Positions 6,287 to 14,764 of a DNA stretch of 64,000 nt are shown one piece after another. Source of the stretch: Aureimonas glaciei (lineage in GTDB: Bacteria; Pseudomonadota; Alphaproteobacteria; Rhizobiales; Rhizobiaceae); contig NZ_BMJJ01000010.1 of NCBI RefSeq assembly GCF_014643375.1, positions 37,092 through 101,091 of the forward strand. The letters are read 5' to 3'. Both the position numbers and the translations under genes were made by a program. The notes beneath the pieces are model-generated. The model did no database searches and had not been told where the DNA came from. It saw nothing but the letters and a program-made list of their open reading frames with translations. Numbering within the stretch: the stretch's first letter is position 1; every line of letters begins with the position of its first letter.

Positions 6287-7621
6287 CTACTCCTTCGCCC
6301 GAAACCGCGGCTTCTTCGGCGGCATACGGTGCGTCTTGAATACCCGCTCCTCGTCGATGAGGTCACGCCCCTCGAGAACGTCCCACCAGGCTGTCAGCAT
6401 TTCGGTTTTTTCGGGTAAGTCTTCGTAAGCGTCGTAGTGAGCATCGATGACAGACTTGCCGCCTTCGTTGTGATCGAGAATGAGCGCGATCCGATCCTGC
6501 TTGTAGCCCTTATGTCTGAGGACCGTCGTCAACGTGCGCCTGACATCATGCGGTGACCAGGTCTCAGCTTTTAATGCATGCGTCAGCGTCGAGCCGGCAA
6601 CGTGTGGCTTCGCACCCTTCCCAGCCCTCTTCCTCTTGGCTTTGAAAACCCATTCACCCCACGGCGGCATTTCCAGCTCTTCAGGCCACGGCAGTGTGTG
6701 AACACGTGTGTCTTCGCGCATATCCGCGGTTTTCCGGTGGAGCGGTGGGATATGCCAGACACCGTCTCGGACGTCATCGGTCGACACGGCTGCGACAGCT
6801 TCCCTGCGCTGTCCGGTCAGGAAGAGGAGAACGAGGGGAGCCGACGCGATACCGCATTCGCCTGCTCGCGCCTTCTGGAGAACAGACCTGATTTCGGACG
6901 GCAGAGGAAATCTTCTAGGCCTCCGCTTGCCAGGTGTCCGCTCGGGAACGTCGAGCTGCACCCGCTTCCTGACGCCCGACTTCTCACGGTTGTGCTGTCG
7001 CTGCAGGAAGGTCCACATCGACGAGAGCTTCCTCTTCATGCCCTCAGCAGTGCCTTCGCGACCGGTCGCGTGGATGACGGCGCAAACTGTCGACAGGTCC
7101 TCTTCGGTAATCTGATCGACGGGGCGATGCTCGAACTTAAAGAGCTCAGGACGCTCCAAGTAGTCTGTGTAGTCGCGCAACGTTCCAGCTTTTCGCTTAG
7201 CTTTTACGTGCGCGAGAAATGCCGTTCTGGCCTCTGCGAACGTCCAGCGCCCCGTCGCGACATCCAGCGCAGCAACAGCGGTGTCTCCGATCGGCATCCG
7301 CTCGGACCGCACCCACGATTCATCAGGGATCAATCCCTGAGTGACGAGATCCGCGGCTCTCCTTGCCAGATCCCTGGCGTCATCGAGAGCAAGCTCGCCG
7401 GCGTCACCGAGGACCAGCCGATTTTTCCGCTGCTTACCAAACGAGCCGACCGACCATTGATACCGGAAGGTCGCCGACTTCCTTCCGACGCGCAGGATGA
7501 GCCCGGGCTGCCGGGCGTCCGCGACTTCACGCTCAACGCCGTCGGATCGGAGGCGCCGGACCATGTCGACGGTCAGTCTCTCAGGCACGGGAAAATCCTT
7601 CAGCGGCAAAAACTCGGGCAT
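6287..7621 (-). CDS. Tyrosine recombinase / island integrase (444 aa)
   Basis: Catalyses site-specific integration and excision of the island. The N-terminal part (about 15-100) resembles the DUF4102 arm-binding domain of P4-type integrases, and the catalytic domain spans about 235-420. Visible active-site residues are Arg272 or Arg273 (LTGQRREAV), His358 and Arg361 (HDVRRT), His384 (LDHNE) and the nucleophile, probably Tyr396 (AHYDAY). The length is normal for the family. It points away from a tRNA-Arg 3' fragment 130 bases beyond its start, the usual layout at an island end. The start lies inside an 11-base tandem repeat and has no clear ribosome-binding site. Confidence 0.92.
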   Translation of the reverse strand: MPEFLPLKDFPVPERLTVDMVRRLRSDGVEREVADARQPGLILRVGRKSATFRYQWSVGSFGKQRKNRLVLGDAGELALDDARDLARRAADLVTQGLIPDESWVRSERMPIGDTAVAALDVATGRWTFAEARTAFLAHVKAKRKAGTLRDYTDYLERPELFKFEHRPVDQITEEDLSTVCAVIHATGREGTAEGMKRKLSSMWTFLQRQHNREKSGVRKRVQLDVPERTPGKRRPRRFPLPSEIRSVLQKARAGECGIASAPLVLLFLTGQRREAVAAVSTDDVRDGVWHIPPLHRKTADMREDTRVHTLPWPEELEMPPWGEWVFKAKRKRAGKGAKPHVAGSTLTHALKAETWSPHDVRRTLTTVLRHKGYKQDRIALILDHNEGGKSVIDAHYDAYEDLPEKTEMLTAWWDVLEGRDLIDEERVFKTHRMPPKKPRFRAKE

Positions 7622-7634
7622 ATCTCGGGCATAT
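7613..7634. repeat. 11-base tandem repeat at the integrase start
   Basis: CTCGGGCATAT occurs twice in direct succession (7613-7623, 7624-7634). Each copy places an ATG on the complement strand in a different frame; only the inner one (7621) reads into the integrase. It could be a recent slippage duplication that alters start-site use. Confidence 0.6.
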
Positions 7635-7694
7635 GCCTATACAGAGGTTGCTGCGGCGGGAAGAGGAGGCGAACCGACCTCAGCGAAAATTCCA

Positions 7695-7734
7695 AGAAAT
7701 TTCGGTTATTTGCACGGAAATTAGAAATTCGTGG
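7695..7734. repeat. Possible integrase arm-type sites
   Basis: AGAAATTTCGG (7695-7705) and AGAAATTCGTGG (7723-7734) are near-identical direct repeats in an AT-rich stretch between the integrase and the tRNA fragment, where arm-type binding sites of tyrosine recombinases usually lie. No experimental support; assigned from position only. Confidence 0.3.
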
Positions 7735-7755
7735 AAAGGAATTTTGACTTTAGAC

Positions 7756-7806
7756 AGCAGATTCCTAATCTGAGGGTCACTGGTTCAAATCCAGTCGGGA
7801 TCACCA
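7756..7806 (+). other. tRNA-Arg(CCU) 3' fragment, island attachment site
   Basis: The sequence has an anticodon arm (GCAGA-TTCCTAA-TCTGA, anticodon CCT at 7764-7766), a perfect T arm (ACTGG-TTCAAAT-CCAGT), the 3' acceptor strand CGGGATC, and ACCA ending at 7806. The matching 5' acceptor strand GATCCCG and the D arm are absent upstream. This is therefore the 3' part left or duplicated by integration, not a working gene. The same tRNA is a common island target (E. coli argW). The intact gene should lie left of the window, at the other island end. Confidence 0.75.
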
Positions 7807-7874
7807 ACTAATTCCACCCATTAAGGCAAGCCGGGCGATCGGGTTTGGGGCATCGGGGCGCCTTCGCGTCGCGG

Positions 7875-8183
7875 TCAGTCTTGCTCGACGTCGTGAGCGC
7901 TGAACTCCGCGAAGGCCTCGCGGATGAGGCTGGCCTTGGCGTCGTCCTCGAGGTCGACCGAGACTTCGATCGCCCCGTTGAGGGCTGCGTCGTGACGCGC
8001 CTCTTCGCTGGGCTCAGCCGTCTTCGCATCGGAGCCGGCGGTTTCCTCGCCCGCGGTGTTTTCCTGACCCGCCGCGACGACAAAGATGTCGGTCCGCTCG
8101 ATCCCGTGCTCCTGCACGAGGCGCTCGATCGTCATCTCGGCCTCGCGTCTCGTCTCGAATTGCGCCGTCAGCGTCGTCGCCAT
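7875..8183 (-). CDS. Hypothetical protein, stress-protein-like (102 aa)
   Basis: A small acidic protein with two similar beta-alpha-beta halves, FETRREAEMTIERLVQEHGI and an alternating strand AIEVSVDL followed by a helix. They are joined by a Glu/Ala-rich linker (about 42-65). The layout recalls general-stress proteins with a ferredoxin-like fold, but I cannot name the family. The start at 8183 has a clear AAGGAGAG ribosome-binding site. It is the first gene outside the island, and the next 290 bases (8184-8473) contain no gene I can support. Confidence 0.6.
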   Translation of the reverse strand: MATTLTAQFETRREAEMTIERLVQEHGIERTDIFVVAAGQENTAGEETAGSDAKTAEPSEEARHDAALNGAIEVSVDLEDDAKASLIREAFAEFSAHDVEQD

Positions 8184-8473
8184 GGGTCTCTCCTTGAGTG
8201 TGCTTTGGGGTGTAACGCTCGACCGGACGATATGGGCCCATGGCCAAGGCGAACTTCGACGCGGTGGTTTGTCGCTGCCGGGACGGGCCGGAGCGACCTG
8301 CCGGACGAGGGGGTCGCTCTGTCGTTGAAGGTTGCCTTCGTCATGCTGGCAGGGGCCGGCGTCTTGCCATTTTGGGCGACCGACTGTGCCGACTCAGTCG
8401 GTCGTGGCGCCCAGCGAATGAACCGTCGCGGAGGGCTTTCGCCGAGCCGGAAGCCGGCGAGGACCTGTCGGCC

Positions 8474-9103
8474 CTAACCCATCATGTCGAGAATTCCCGC
8501 GAAGGAGGCGGCGACATGGGCGCGCATCAACTGGGCTGCGTCGTCGCCCCGGCGGGCCAGGATCGCCTCCAGGATGGCGCGATGCTCCGACCGGGAGGTC
8601 TCGATGCGGGCGCGGCGGGCGCGGAACTGGCCGACCCGCCAGGGCAAAGTGCGCAGGCTGAGATCGTGCAAGAGGGCCGCCAGGACGGCGTTGTGGGCGC
8701 CGCGCTGGATGGCGGCGTGGAAGTCGGCATTGGCTTCGCCATAGTCGGCTTCGGCGCTTTCTCCGCGCATGACGATCGCTGTCAGGGTCTGGCGTTCGGA
8801 CGCCGTCATCCGGTCCGCGGCCATGCCCGAGACGAGGCCCTCCATCTCGGCGACGCTCTCGAAGAGGTCGTGCATGGCACTCATGTCCATCCGCTTGACG
8901 ACGAAGGCGCGGCGCGCGCCGCGCTCGGTGAGGCCGAGGACGTTCAGCCGGTGCAGCGCCTCGCGCACGGGCGTGCGGGACAGGCCGAAAGCCTCGGCCA
9001 GCGGAATTTCGTTGAGCACGTCCCCGGGCCTCAGCTCGCCCGTCATGATCCGCTCGATGATGGCGGAATGCACTTTATCCGACGATGTTTTAGACATCTG
9101 CAC
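8474..9103 (-). CDS. GntR-family regulator, FCD (FadR) type (209 aa)
   Basis: The N-terminal winged helix (residues about 5-72) includes IMTGELRPGDVLNEIPLAEA and GLSRTPVREALHRLNVLGL, diagnostic of the family. The C-terminal all-helical FCD ligand domain (about 80-205) carries the metal-site residues Asp/His/His in NADFHAAI, SEHRAI and AHVAAS. It is divergent from the peptide ABC transporter operon and is the likely regulator of it, responding to a small carboxylic or peptide-derived ligand. The palindrome TGTATACA at 9139-9146 is a candidate operator. Confidence 0.9.
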   Translation of the reverse strand: MQMSKTSSDKVHSAIIERIMTGELRPGDVLNEIPLAEAFGLSRTPVREALHRLNVLGLTERGARRAFVVKRMDMSAMHDLFESVAEMEGLVSGMAADRMTASERQTLTAIVMRGESAEADYGEANADFHAAIQRGAHNAVLAALLHDLSLRTLPWRVGQFRARRARIETSRSEHRAILEAILARRGDDAAQLMRAHVAASFAGILDMMG

Positions 9104-9131
9104 AAAGATTCCTCATGCCCAAAAATTAGTC

Positions 9132-9160
9132 TTGATTCTGTATACATATCGCTGTTAGCT
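9132..9160 (+). promoter_or_regulatory. Candidate operator/promoter of the peptide transporter operon
   Basis: The perfect palindrome TGTATACA (9139-9146) resembles known operators of FCD-type GntR proteins (TTGTATACAA-like). It sits between TTGATT (9132-9137) and TTAGCT (9155-9160), which are 17 bases apart. The GntR gene and the transporter genes diverge on either side. Confidence 0.45.
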
Positions 9161-9291
9161 TCCATCTCGGAAGCGGTCGACGCTGACTTTTGGCCTTGGA
9201 TCTTCGCCCCCCGGCCCAGCGGCCGCGCCCAAGCTTCTCTGCCGCGCGCCGTGCGCGTCTCAACCCCGGTCGAAATGGAAAAGGTTCTGAC

Positions 9292-10917
9292 ATGACGAGC
9301 GACACCGCGCAGAGCACCCACCACAAAGCCATTCTCGAAGAGCGCCTTTCCGCGCTCATCGGGCGGCGGACGCTGCTGAAGGGCATGGGCGCCGGCCTGC
9401 TCGCCGCAGCCGGAACCACCATCCTTCCCGATCCCGCGAAGGCGGCGCAATCCGGGCACATCCGCGTCGCCTCGATCAGCCACATCGACACTCTGGACCC
9501 GCATTTCACCTTCTTCCTCTCAGCCGTGCAGGTGATCAACAACATCCACAACGGCCTGCTCAAGGTGACCTATGACGGCACGGCGGTGCAGTTCGTGCCG
9601 GACCTTGCCGAAACCTGGGACATGGAGGACGACAAGACCCACCTGTTCAAGCTGCGCGCGGGCGTGAAATTCCACGACGGCACGGCCTGCGACGCCGAGG
9701 CCGTGAAGTTTTCGCTGATGCGGGTGAAGTCGGGAACGCCGGCCTCGCCGCATGCCTGGAAGCTGGCGCTCTTGGAAGAGGTCGAGATCGTCGATCCGCT
9801 GACGCTGCGGCTGAAATTCTCCAAGCCCTACGCCTTCCTGCCGGTCGCGCTGACCGGCTCGACCGGGCGCGCCGGCACCGTCGTCAGCCCTGCCGCCGTC
9901 GAGAAATACGGCATGGACTACGGCCGCAACCCCGTCGGCACCGGGCCGTTCAAGTTCGTCAGCTGGAAGGAGAACGATTCCATCGAGCTCGAGGCCAATC
10001 CCGACTATTTCGAAGCCGGGATGCCGAAACTCGCCAAGGCCTCCTTCATGCTGATCAACGAGCCGAGCACGGCCGTGGCCGCCCTCGTCTCCGGCCAGAT
10101 CGAGGGCATGAGCGACTGCCCGCTGCAGCTGGTGCCCCAGGTGAAGTCGGTGCCGACCGTCGAGGTCTATGGCGGCATCGAGGGCAACTACACCTATGTC
10201 GGCATGAACCTGCGCAAGGCGCCCTTCGACGACATCAACCTGCGCCGCGCCGTCGCCTATGCGATCGATCGCGAGGCGATCAACAAGCAGGCCTATTTCG
10301 GTCTCGGCCAGCCGGCCTATTCGCCGATCTCGCCGCCGATGACCGGCTTCTACGATCCTGACATCGCCGAGAGCGGGCGCGGTCAGCGCTACGACCTGGC
10401 GAAGGCGAAGGAATTCAGGGCCAAGGCCAAGACGCAGGATGTGATCGAGATCGACTACATCATGAGCGAGGACGGCCCGGGCGGCACCCGCGTCGCCCAG
10501 ACGCTGGCGCCCATGCTGGCCGAGATCGGGCTGAAGGTGAACCTCGTCCTCCTGGAGCCGGCGGCCTGGGTCAAGCGGCTGAAGGACGGCGACTTCGCCA
10601 TCCTCGACTTCCGCTGGTGGGCCGATCTCGATCCCGAAGAGACCCTCTTCCCCGAGTTCAAGTCGGGCGGGGCGTGGAACTACTGGGGCTGGGACAATGC
10701 CGAGTTCGACCGGCTCTGCATCGAGGCCGGCTCGATCGTCGACCAGGAAAAGCGCGCCGCGCTCTACCGCGAGGCGGAGGACCATCTGATGGAGGAGGCG
10801 CCGGTCGCCATGCTCGCGCATCTGCCGGTCTTCAAGGTCTTCTCCAAGAAGGTGCAGGGTTTCCAGTACGTGCCCTGCGATCTCCTGAACCTGCACGATG
10901 TGAGCCTGGCCGGATGA
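9292..10917 (+). CDS. Peptide ABC transporter substrate-binding protein (541 aa)
   Basis: A family-5 periplasmic binding protein of DppA/OppA type. The family signature around LRAGVKFHDGTACDAEAVKF is visible near residue 120, and the length is typical. The N-terminus carries a twin-arginine export signal (GRRTLLKG, then a hydrophobic stretch, cleavage near PAKAAQ), so the protein is exported folded. ATG 9292 places this signal within the first 55 residues. It delivers di/oligopeptides or related compounds to the permease pair encoded next; the two genes overlap (ATGA). With the gamma-glutamyltransferase at the end of the cluster, glutathione or gamma-glutamyl peptides are plausible substrates. 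Confidence 0.9.
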   Translation: MTSDTAQSTHHKAILEERLSALIGRRTLLKGMGAGLLAAAGTTILPDPAKAAQSGHIRVASISHIDTLDPHFTFFLSAVQVINNIHNGLLKVTYDGTAVQFVPDLAETWDMEDDKTHLFKLRAGVKFHDGTACDAEAVKFSLMRVKSGTPASPHAWKLALLEEVEIVDPLTLRLKFSKPYAFLPVALTGSTGRAGTVVSPAAVEKYGMDYGRNPVGTGPFKFVSWKENDSIELEANPDYFEAGMPKLAKASFMLINEPSTAVAALVSGQIEGMSDCPLQLVPQVKSVPTVEVYGGIEGNYTYVGMNLRKAPFDDINLRRAVAYAIDREAINKQAYFGLGQPAYSPISPPMTGFYDPDIAESGRGQRYDLAKAKEFRAKAKTQDVIEIDYIMSEDGPGGTRVAQTLAPMLAEIGLKVNLVLLEPAAWVKRLKDGDFAILDFRWWADLDPEETLFPEFKSGGAWNYWGWDNAEFDRLCIEAGSIVDQEKRAALYREAEDHLMEEAPVAMLAHLPVFKVFSKKVQGFQYVPCDLLNLHDVSLAG

Positions 10918-11861
10918 TCGCACAGGCGCTCGGCAAGATCGCCCAGTCCTGCGTCGTCCTCCTGATCGTCTCGATCGCCAGCTTCTCGCTCTTGAAGCTG
11001 GCGCCGGGCGATCCGGTGCTGCTGATGCTCGGATCGGAATTCTCCCAGGAGAGCTATGACCAGCTTCGGCAGGCGATGGGGCTCGATCAGCCGGTCGTCG
11101 TCCAATACGGGGAGTGGCTGGTCCACTTCCTGACCGGCGAATGGGGCCAGTCCTATGTCGCCCGCGCCGACATCTTCGAGCTGGTCGTCACCCAGGCGCT
11201 GCCGGTCACCCTGACGCTGACGGCGGCCGCGCTGACGCTGGCGATCGTCGTCGGCGTGCCGCTCGGCGTGCTGTCGGCGGTGAAGAAGGACACGGGCTGG
11301 GACGCGGCGGCGGCGGTCTTCGCCTTGACCGGCACGGCCTTCCCCTCCTTCTTCCTCGGCATCCTGCTGATCTGGTTCCTCGGCGTGAAGGTCGGCGCCT
11401 TTCCGGTGATGGGTTTTGTCGCGCCCTGGGAGGATCTGTGGGACGGCCTCTACCATCTCGTCCTGCCGGCGCTGACGCTGTCGACCTTCTTCATCGGCAT
11501 GATCGTGCGGGTGACGCGGGCGGCGCTCGTGGAAGTGCTGGACCAGCCCTACATCACCGCCGCCAGGGCGCGGGGCGAGCCGGAATGGCGGATCGTCTGG
11601 GTGCATGGCGTGCGCAACATCATGATGCCCGTGGTCACCGTCCTCGGGCTGCAGCTCGGCGGCATTCTGCAGGGCGCGGTGCTGACCGAGACGGTGTTCT
11701 CGCTGCCCGGCATCGGCCAGATGCTGACCGGCGCCGTGCTCGGCCGCGAATACATGATGGTGCAGGCCGGCGTGATGCTGACGGCCGTCCTCTTCATCGC
11801 CGTGAACCTCCTGGTGGATCTCTCCTATCCGCTCCTCGATCCCCGGCTGAGGGCCCGCTGA
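10914..11861 (+). CDS. Peptide ABC transporter permease, DppB type (315 aa)
   Basis: An inner-membrane permease with six predicted helices. It begins with the family-typical SFSLLKLAPGDPVLLMLG (N-terminal TM and periplasmic loop) and carries the cytoplasmic EAA-type loop ARGEPEWRIVWVHGVRN near residue 220. It overlaps the binding-protein gene and the next permease gene by ATGA, so translation is coupled. It pairs with the product of 11861 to form the channel. Confidence 0.92.
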   Translation: MIAQALGKIAQSCVVLLIVSIASFSLLKLAPGDPVLLMLGSEFSQESYDQLRQAMGLDQPVVVQYGEWLVHFLTGEWGQSYVARADIFELVVTQALPVTLTLTAAALTLAIVVGVPLGVLSAVKKDTGWDAAAAVFALTGTAFPSFFLGILLIWFLGVKVGAFPVMGFVAPWEDLWDGLYHLVLPALTLSTFFIGMIVRVTRAALVEVLDQPYITAARARGEPEWRIVWVHGVRNIMMPVVTVLGLQLGGILQGAVLTETVFSLPGIGQMLTGAVLGREYMMVQAGVMLTAVLFIAVNLLVDLSYPLLDPRLRAR

Positions 11862-12757
11862 TGACCGTCACGGACATGCCGGCGAGCGGGGCCGTCGCGA
11901 CGGGCGGCGGCACCGCCGCGTCCGTCCGCCGACGGTCGATCTTCCTCAGGCGCCCGTTCTTCACCATGGCGCTGCTGGTGACGCTCGCCTTCGTCGCCTG
12001 CGCGCTCTTTGCGCCCTGGCTCGCCCCCTACGATCCCCTGGCGCAGTCGATCGAGGCGATGATGATGCCGCCGAGCGCGACCCATCTCCTCGGCACCGAC
12101 AGTTTTGGCAAGGACATCCTCAGCCGCATCATCTTCGGGGCGCGCACCGCGCTCCTGATCGGCCTCGTCTCGGTCGTCCTCGGCGCGATCGGCGGCCTCG
12201 TCCTCGGCGTCGCGGCGGGGCTCGCCACCGGCTGGCTGCAATGGGCGCTGCTCCGGCTGATCGACTCGATCCTGGCGCTGCCCTCGCTGATCCTCGCCGT
12301 CGCCCTCATCGCCATTCTTGGGCAGGGCGTCGACAAGGTCATTCTGGCCGTCGGCTTCTCGCTGATCGGCCCCTTCGCCCGCACCGTGCGCTCGGACGTG
12401 CTGCAGGTGAAGGCGCAGCTCTTCATCGAGGCGGCCGGGCTGATGGGCCTGTCGCAGATGACCATCGTACGCCGGCACATCCTGCCCAATGTCGTCTTTC
12501 CGCTGATGGTGCAGGTGACGATCCGCGTCTCCGAGGCGATCCTCGTTTCCTCCTCGCTGTCCTTTCTCGGCATCGGCGTCACCCCGCCCACACCCGACTG
12601 GGGCCTGATGATCGCCGAGGGCCGCGGCTTCGTCAGCTTCGCCGCCTGGATGTCGGGCATGCCCGGCATGGCGCTGGCGCTGCTCCTGATCGCGCTCGCC
12701 ATCGTCGGCGACGGCGTGCGCGAGGAATTCGATCCCAAACTGAAGCGCGCCCGATGA
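11861..12757 (+). CDS. Peptide ABC transporter permease, DppC type (298 aa)
   Basis: The second permease of the importer. The N-terminal cytoplasmic tail and first TM are followed by the OppC-type segment LAPYDPLAQSIEAMMMPPSA and LGTDSFGKDILSRIIFGART. The EAA-type loop is AAGLMGLSQMTIVRRHILPN. The C-terminal SFLGIGVTPPTPDWGLMI is diagnostic of DppC proteins. ATGA overlaps on both sides put it in the same operon. Confidence 0.92.
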   Translation: MTVTDMPASGAVATGGGTAASVRRRSIFLRRPFFTMALLVTLAFVACALFAPWLAPYDPLAQSIEAMMMPPSATHLLGTDSFGKDILSRIIFGARTALLIGLVSVVLGAIGGLVLGVAAGLATGWLQWALLRLIDSILALPSLILAVALIAILGQGVDKVILAVGFSLIGPFARTVRSDVLQVKAQLFIEAAGLMGLSQMTIVRRHILPNVVFPLMVQVTIRVSEAILVSSSLSFLGIGVTPPTPDWGLMIAEGRGFVSFAAWMSGMPGMALALLLIALAIVGDGVREEFDPKLKRAR

Positions 12758-13758
12758 ACGCCCCCCTGCTCGATGTCCGACCCCTGCTCGATGTCCCCCC
12801 CGTTCTTGATGTTCCCCCCCTTCTCGATGTTCAGGGACTGACGCTCTGCCGCGGGGACAAGCGCATCCTCGATGGCGTGTCGATGACCCTTGGCCGAGGC
12901 GAGACGCTCGCCCTCGTCGGCGAAAGCGGCGCCGGCAAGTCGACCATCGCCTTCGCCCTGATGGGGCTGATCGGCGCGAAGGAGGCGACGATCGAAGGAC
13001 GGGCGCGTTTCGACGACGTCGCCGACCTCGTCGCGCTCGATGAAAAGGGCTGGGCCGCCCTGCGCGGCCAGCGCCTGGCCATGGTGTTCCAGGACGCGGG
13101 TTCAGCGCTGAACCCCAGCTATACCGTGGGCGCCCAGCTGATCTCGGTGCTCCGGCGCAAGCTGGGGCTCGGGCGAAACGAGGCGCGGACGCGGGCCGTG
13201 ACCCTTCTCGAAAGCGTCGGCATCAACGATGCCGCGGTCCGTCTGTCGGCCTATCCGCATGAACTGTCCGGCGGCATGCAGCAGCGTGTCATGGTCGCCA
13301 TTGCTTTGGCCTGCGACCCCGATCTCCTCTTCGCCGACGAGCCGACCTCGGCGCTCGACGTGACGATCCAGGCCCAGATCGTCAGCCTGATCCTGGAGCA
13401 GACGCGGGCCCGCGGCGCGAGCTGTATCTTCGTGCTGCACGACCTGGCGCTGGCGAGCCAATGCTGCGATCGCATCATGGTGCTCTATGCGGGCCAGGTG
13501 ATGGAGGCCGGCGACTGCCGGACGGTTCTCGACGATCCGCGCCACCCCTATACGCGCCTCCTGAAATCCTGCGTCCTCGAAATCGGCGCGGAAATTCTCG
13601 ACGATCCGCCGGAGGGCGGCGTGCCGAGCTACGATGCCATGCCGGCGGGCTGCCGCTTTGCCACACGCTGCCCCCGGGCCCTGCCACGCTGCGCCGCCGA
13701 GCGGCCGCCGCTGGCGGAATTCGACGGACGCGCCCTCGCATGCTGGAACCCGACATGA
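12754..13758 (+). CDS. Peptide ABC transporter ATP-binding protein, DppD type (334 aa)
   Basis: An ATPase of the importer with Walker A GESGAGKS, signature [10 protein letters not shown], Walker B LLFADEPTSALD and a C-terminal oligopeptide extension with cysteines (GCRFATRCPRALPRC), which in this family can bind an iron-sulfur cluster. The first 27 residues contain four repeats of P(L/V)LDV, each encoded by an 18-base tandem unit. The family normally has one such strand before the nucleotide-binding domain. ATGA overlaps link it to both neighbours. Confidence 0.92.
   Translation: MNAPLLDVRPLLDVPPVLDVPPLLDVQGLTLCRGDKRILDGVSMTLGRGETLALVGESGAGKSTIAFALMGLIGAKEATIEGRARFDDVADLVALDEKGWAALRGQRLAMVFQDAGSALNPSYTVGAQLISVLRRKLGLGRNEARTRAVTLLESVGINDAAVRLSAYPHELSGGMQQRVMVAIALACDPDLLFADEPTSALDVTIQAQIVSLILEQTRARGASCIFVLHDLALASQCCDRIMVLYAGQVMEAGDCRTVLDDPRHPYTRLLKSCVLEIGAEILDDPPEGGVPSYDAMPAGCRFATRCPRALPRCAAERPPLAEFDGRALACWNPT
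12763..12834 (+). repeat. 18-base tandem repeat, four units, inside the DppD-like gene
   Basis: Four consecutive in-frame units of 18 bases (CCC CTG CTC GAT GTC CGA and variants) encode PLLDVR, PLLDVP, PVLDVP, PLLDVQ. The C-rich unit joins give runs of seven or more C. Copy number could change by slippage without breaking the frame. Confidence 0.85.
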
Positions 13759-14750
13759 ACGCCCTGCCGGATGCCGCCAGCCCCAGCGGCCCGCCGCTCT
13801 TCGAGCTTCTGGACGTCGAGAAGATCTACCAGGTCGGCGTCAGATCCGGCCTGGTGGCGCGGGGCCATGTCGGATTGGCGGCGCTCGACGGCGTGCGGCT
13901 CAGCATTCGCAGGGGCTCGAGCGTGGCGCTGGTGGGCGAGAGCGGCTCCGGCAAGTCGACGCTGCTGCGGGTGCTCCTCGGCCTCACCGAACCGACGCAA
14001 GGGCTGGCGCTCTACCGGGGCCAGCCCGTGGCCCGGATGCGGGCCGGGGGACAGGATTTCGCCCGCGAGGTGGCGATGGTCTATCAGGACGCGCGCGGCT
14101 CGCTCAATCCGCGCATGAGCGTCGGCGAGCTCGTGGCCGAGCCGCTGCGCCATTTCGCCATCTGTCCGCCAGAGGAGGTTGCGGCGCGAACGCAGGACCT
14201 TTTGGCGCGGGTGGGCCTCGCCGCCGATGTCGCCGCCCGCTATCCCTCGGCGCTGTCGGGCGGGCAGGTGCGGCGCGTGGCGATCGCCCGGGCGCTCGCC
14301 TCCAACCCCTCCGTCCTCGTCGCCGACGAGGCGGTGTCCGGCCTCGACGTCTCGACCCAGGCCCAGCTCCTCAATCTCCTGCGCAAGCTACAGCGGGACA
14401 TGGGGATCACGCTGTTCTTCATCACCCATGATCTCGGCGTCGCCAGCTATCTGTGCGAGGAGATCGCCATCATGTATCTCGGTCGCATCGTCGAGACCGG
14501 GCCGACGAACGCGGTTCTGGCCGCGCCGGCCCATCCTTATTCGCTGGCGCTGCGCCGCGCCGCGCCGAAATTCTTCGAGCCGATCACCGAGCCCTTGCCG
14601 GGTGAGATCCCGAGCCCCCTCGATTTGCCGAAGGGGTGCCGCTTTTCCGGCCGCTGCGCCTTCGTCCAGGACGATTGCCGGGCCAGCGATCCCGTTCTCG
14701 TGCCGCACGGACAAGGTCGCGCGGTCGCCTGTCACCACCCCGTCTCTTGA
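13755..14750 (+). CDS. Peptide ABC transporter ATP-binding protein, DppF type (331 aa)
   Basis: The second ATPase, with Walker A GESGSGKS, Q-loop YQDARGSLNPRM, signature LSGGQVRRVAIARAL and a C-terminal cysteine-containing extension (GCRFSGRCAFVQDDC). The Walker B region reads VLVADEAVSGLD, with Ala instead of the usual Pro after the catalytic Asp-Glu, a tolerated variation. It overlaps the previous gene by ATGA, and the gamma-glutamyltransferase gene follows 14 bases later. Confidence 0.92.
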   Translation: MNALPDAASPSGPPLFELLDVEKIYQVGVRSGLVARGHVGLAALDGVRLSIRRGSSVALVGESGSGKSTLLRVLLGLTEPTQGLALYRGQPVARMRAGGQDFAREVAMVYQDARGSLNPRMSVGELVAEPLRHFAICPPEEVAARTQDLLARVGLAADVAARYPSALSGGQVRRVAIARALASNPSVLVADEAVSGLDVSTQAQLLNLLRKLQRDMGITLFFITHDLGVASYLCEEIAIMYLGRIVETGPTNAVLAAPAHPYSLALRRAAPKFFEPITEPLPGEIPSPLDLPKGCRFSGRCAFVQDDCRASDPVLVPHGQGRAVACHHPVS

Positions 14751-14764
14751 AAGCCGAGCCGTCC

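Noticed and set aside
7731..7806. A complete functional tRNA gene
   Set aside because: The 5' acceptor strand matching CGGGATC and the D arm are missing, so only the 3' part is present.
8240..9295. 351-codon plus-strand frame opposite the GntR gene
   Set aside because: The minus strand encodes a clear FCD-type GntR protein. The plus frame has no motif or ribosome-binding site.
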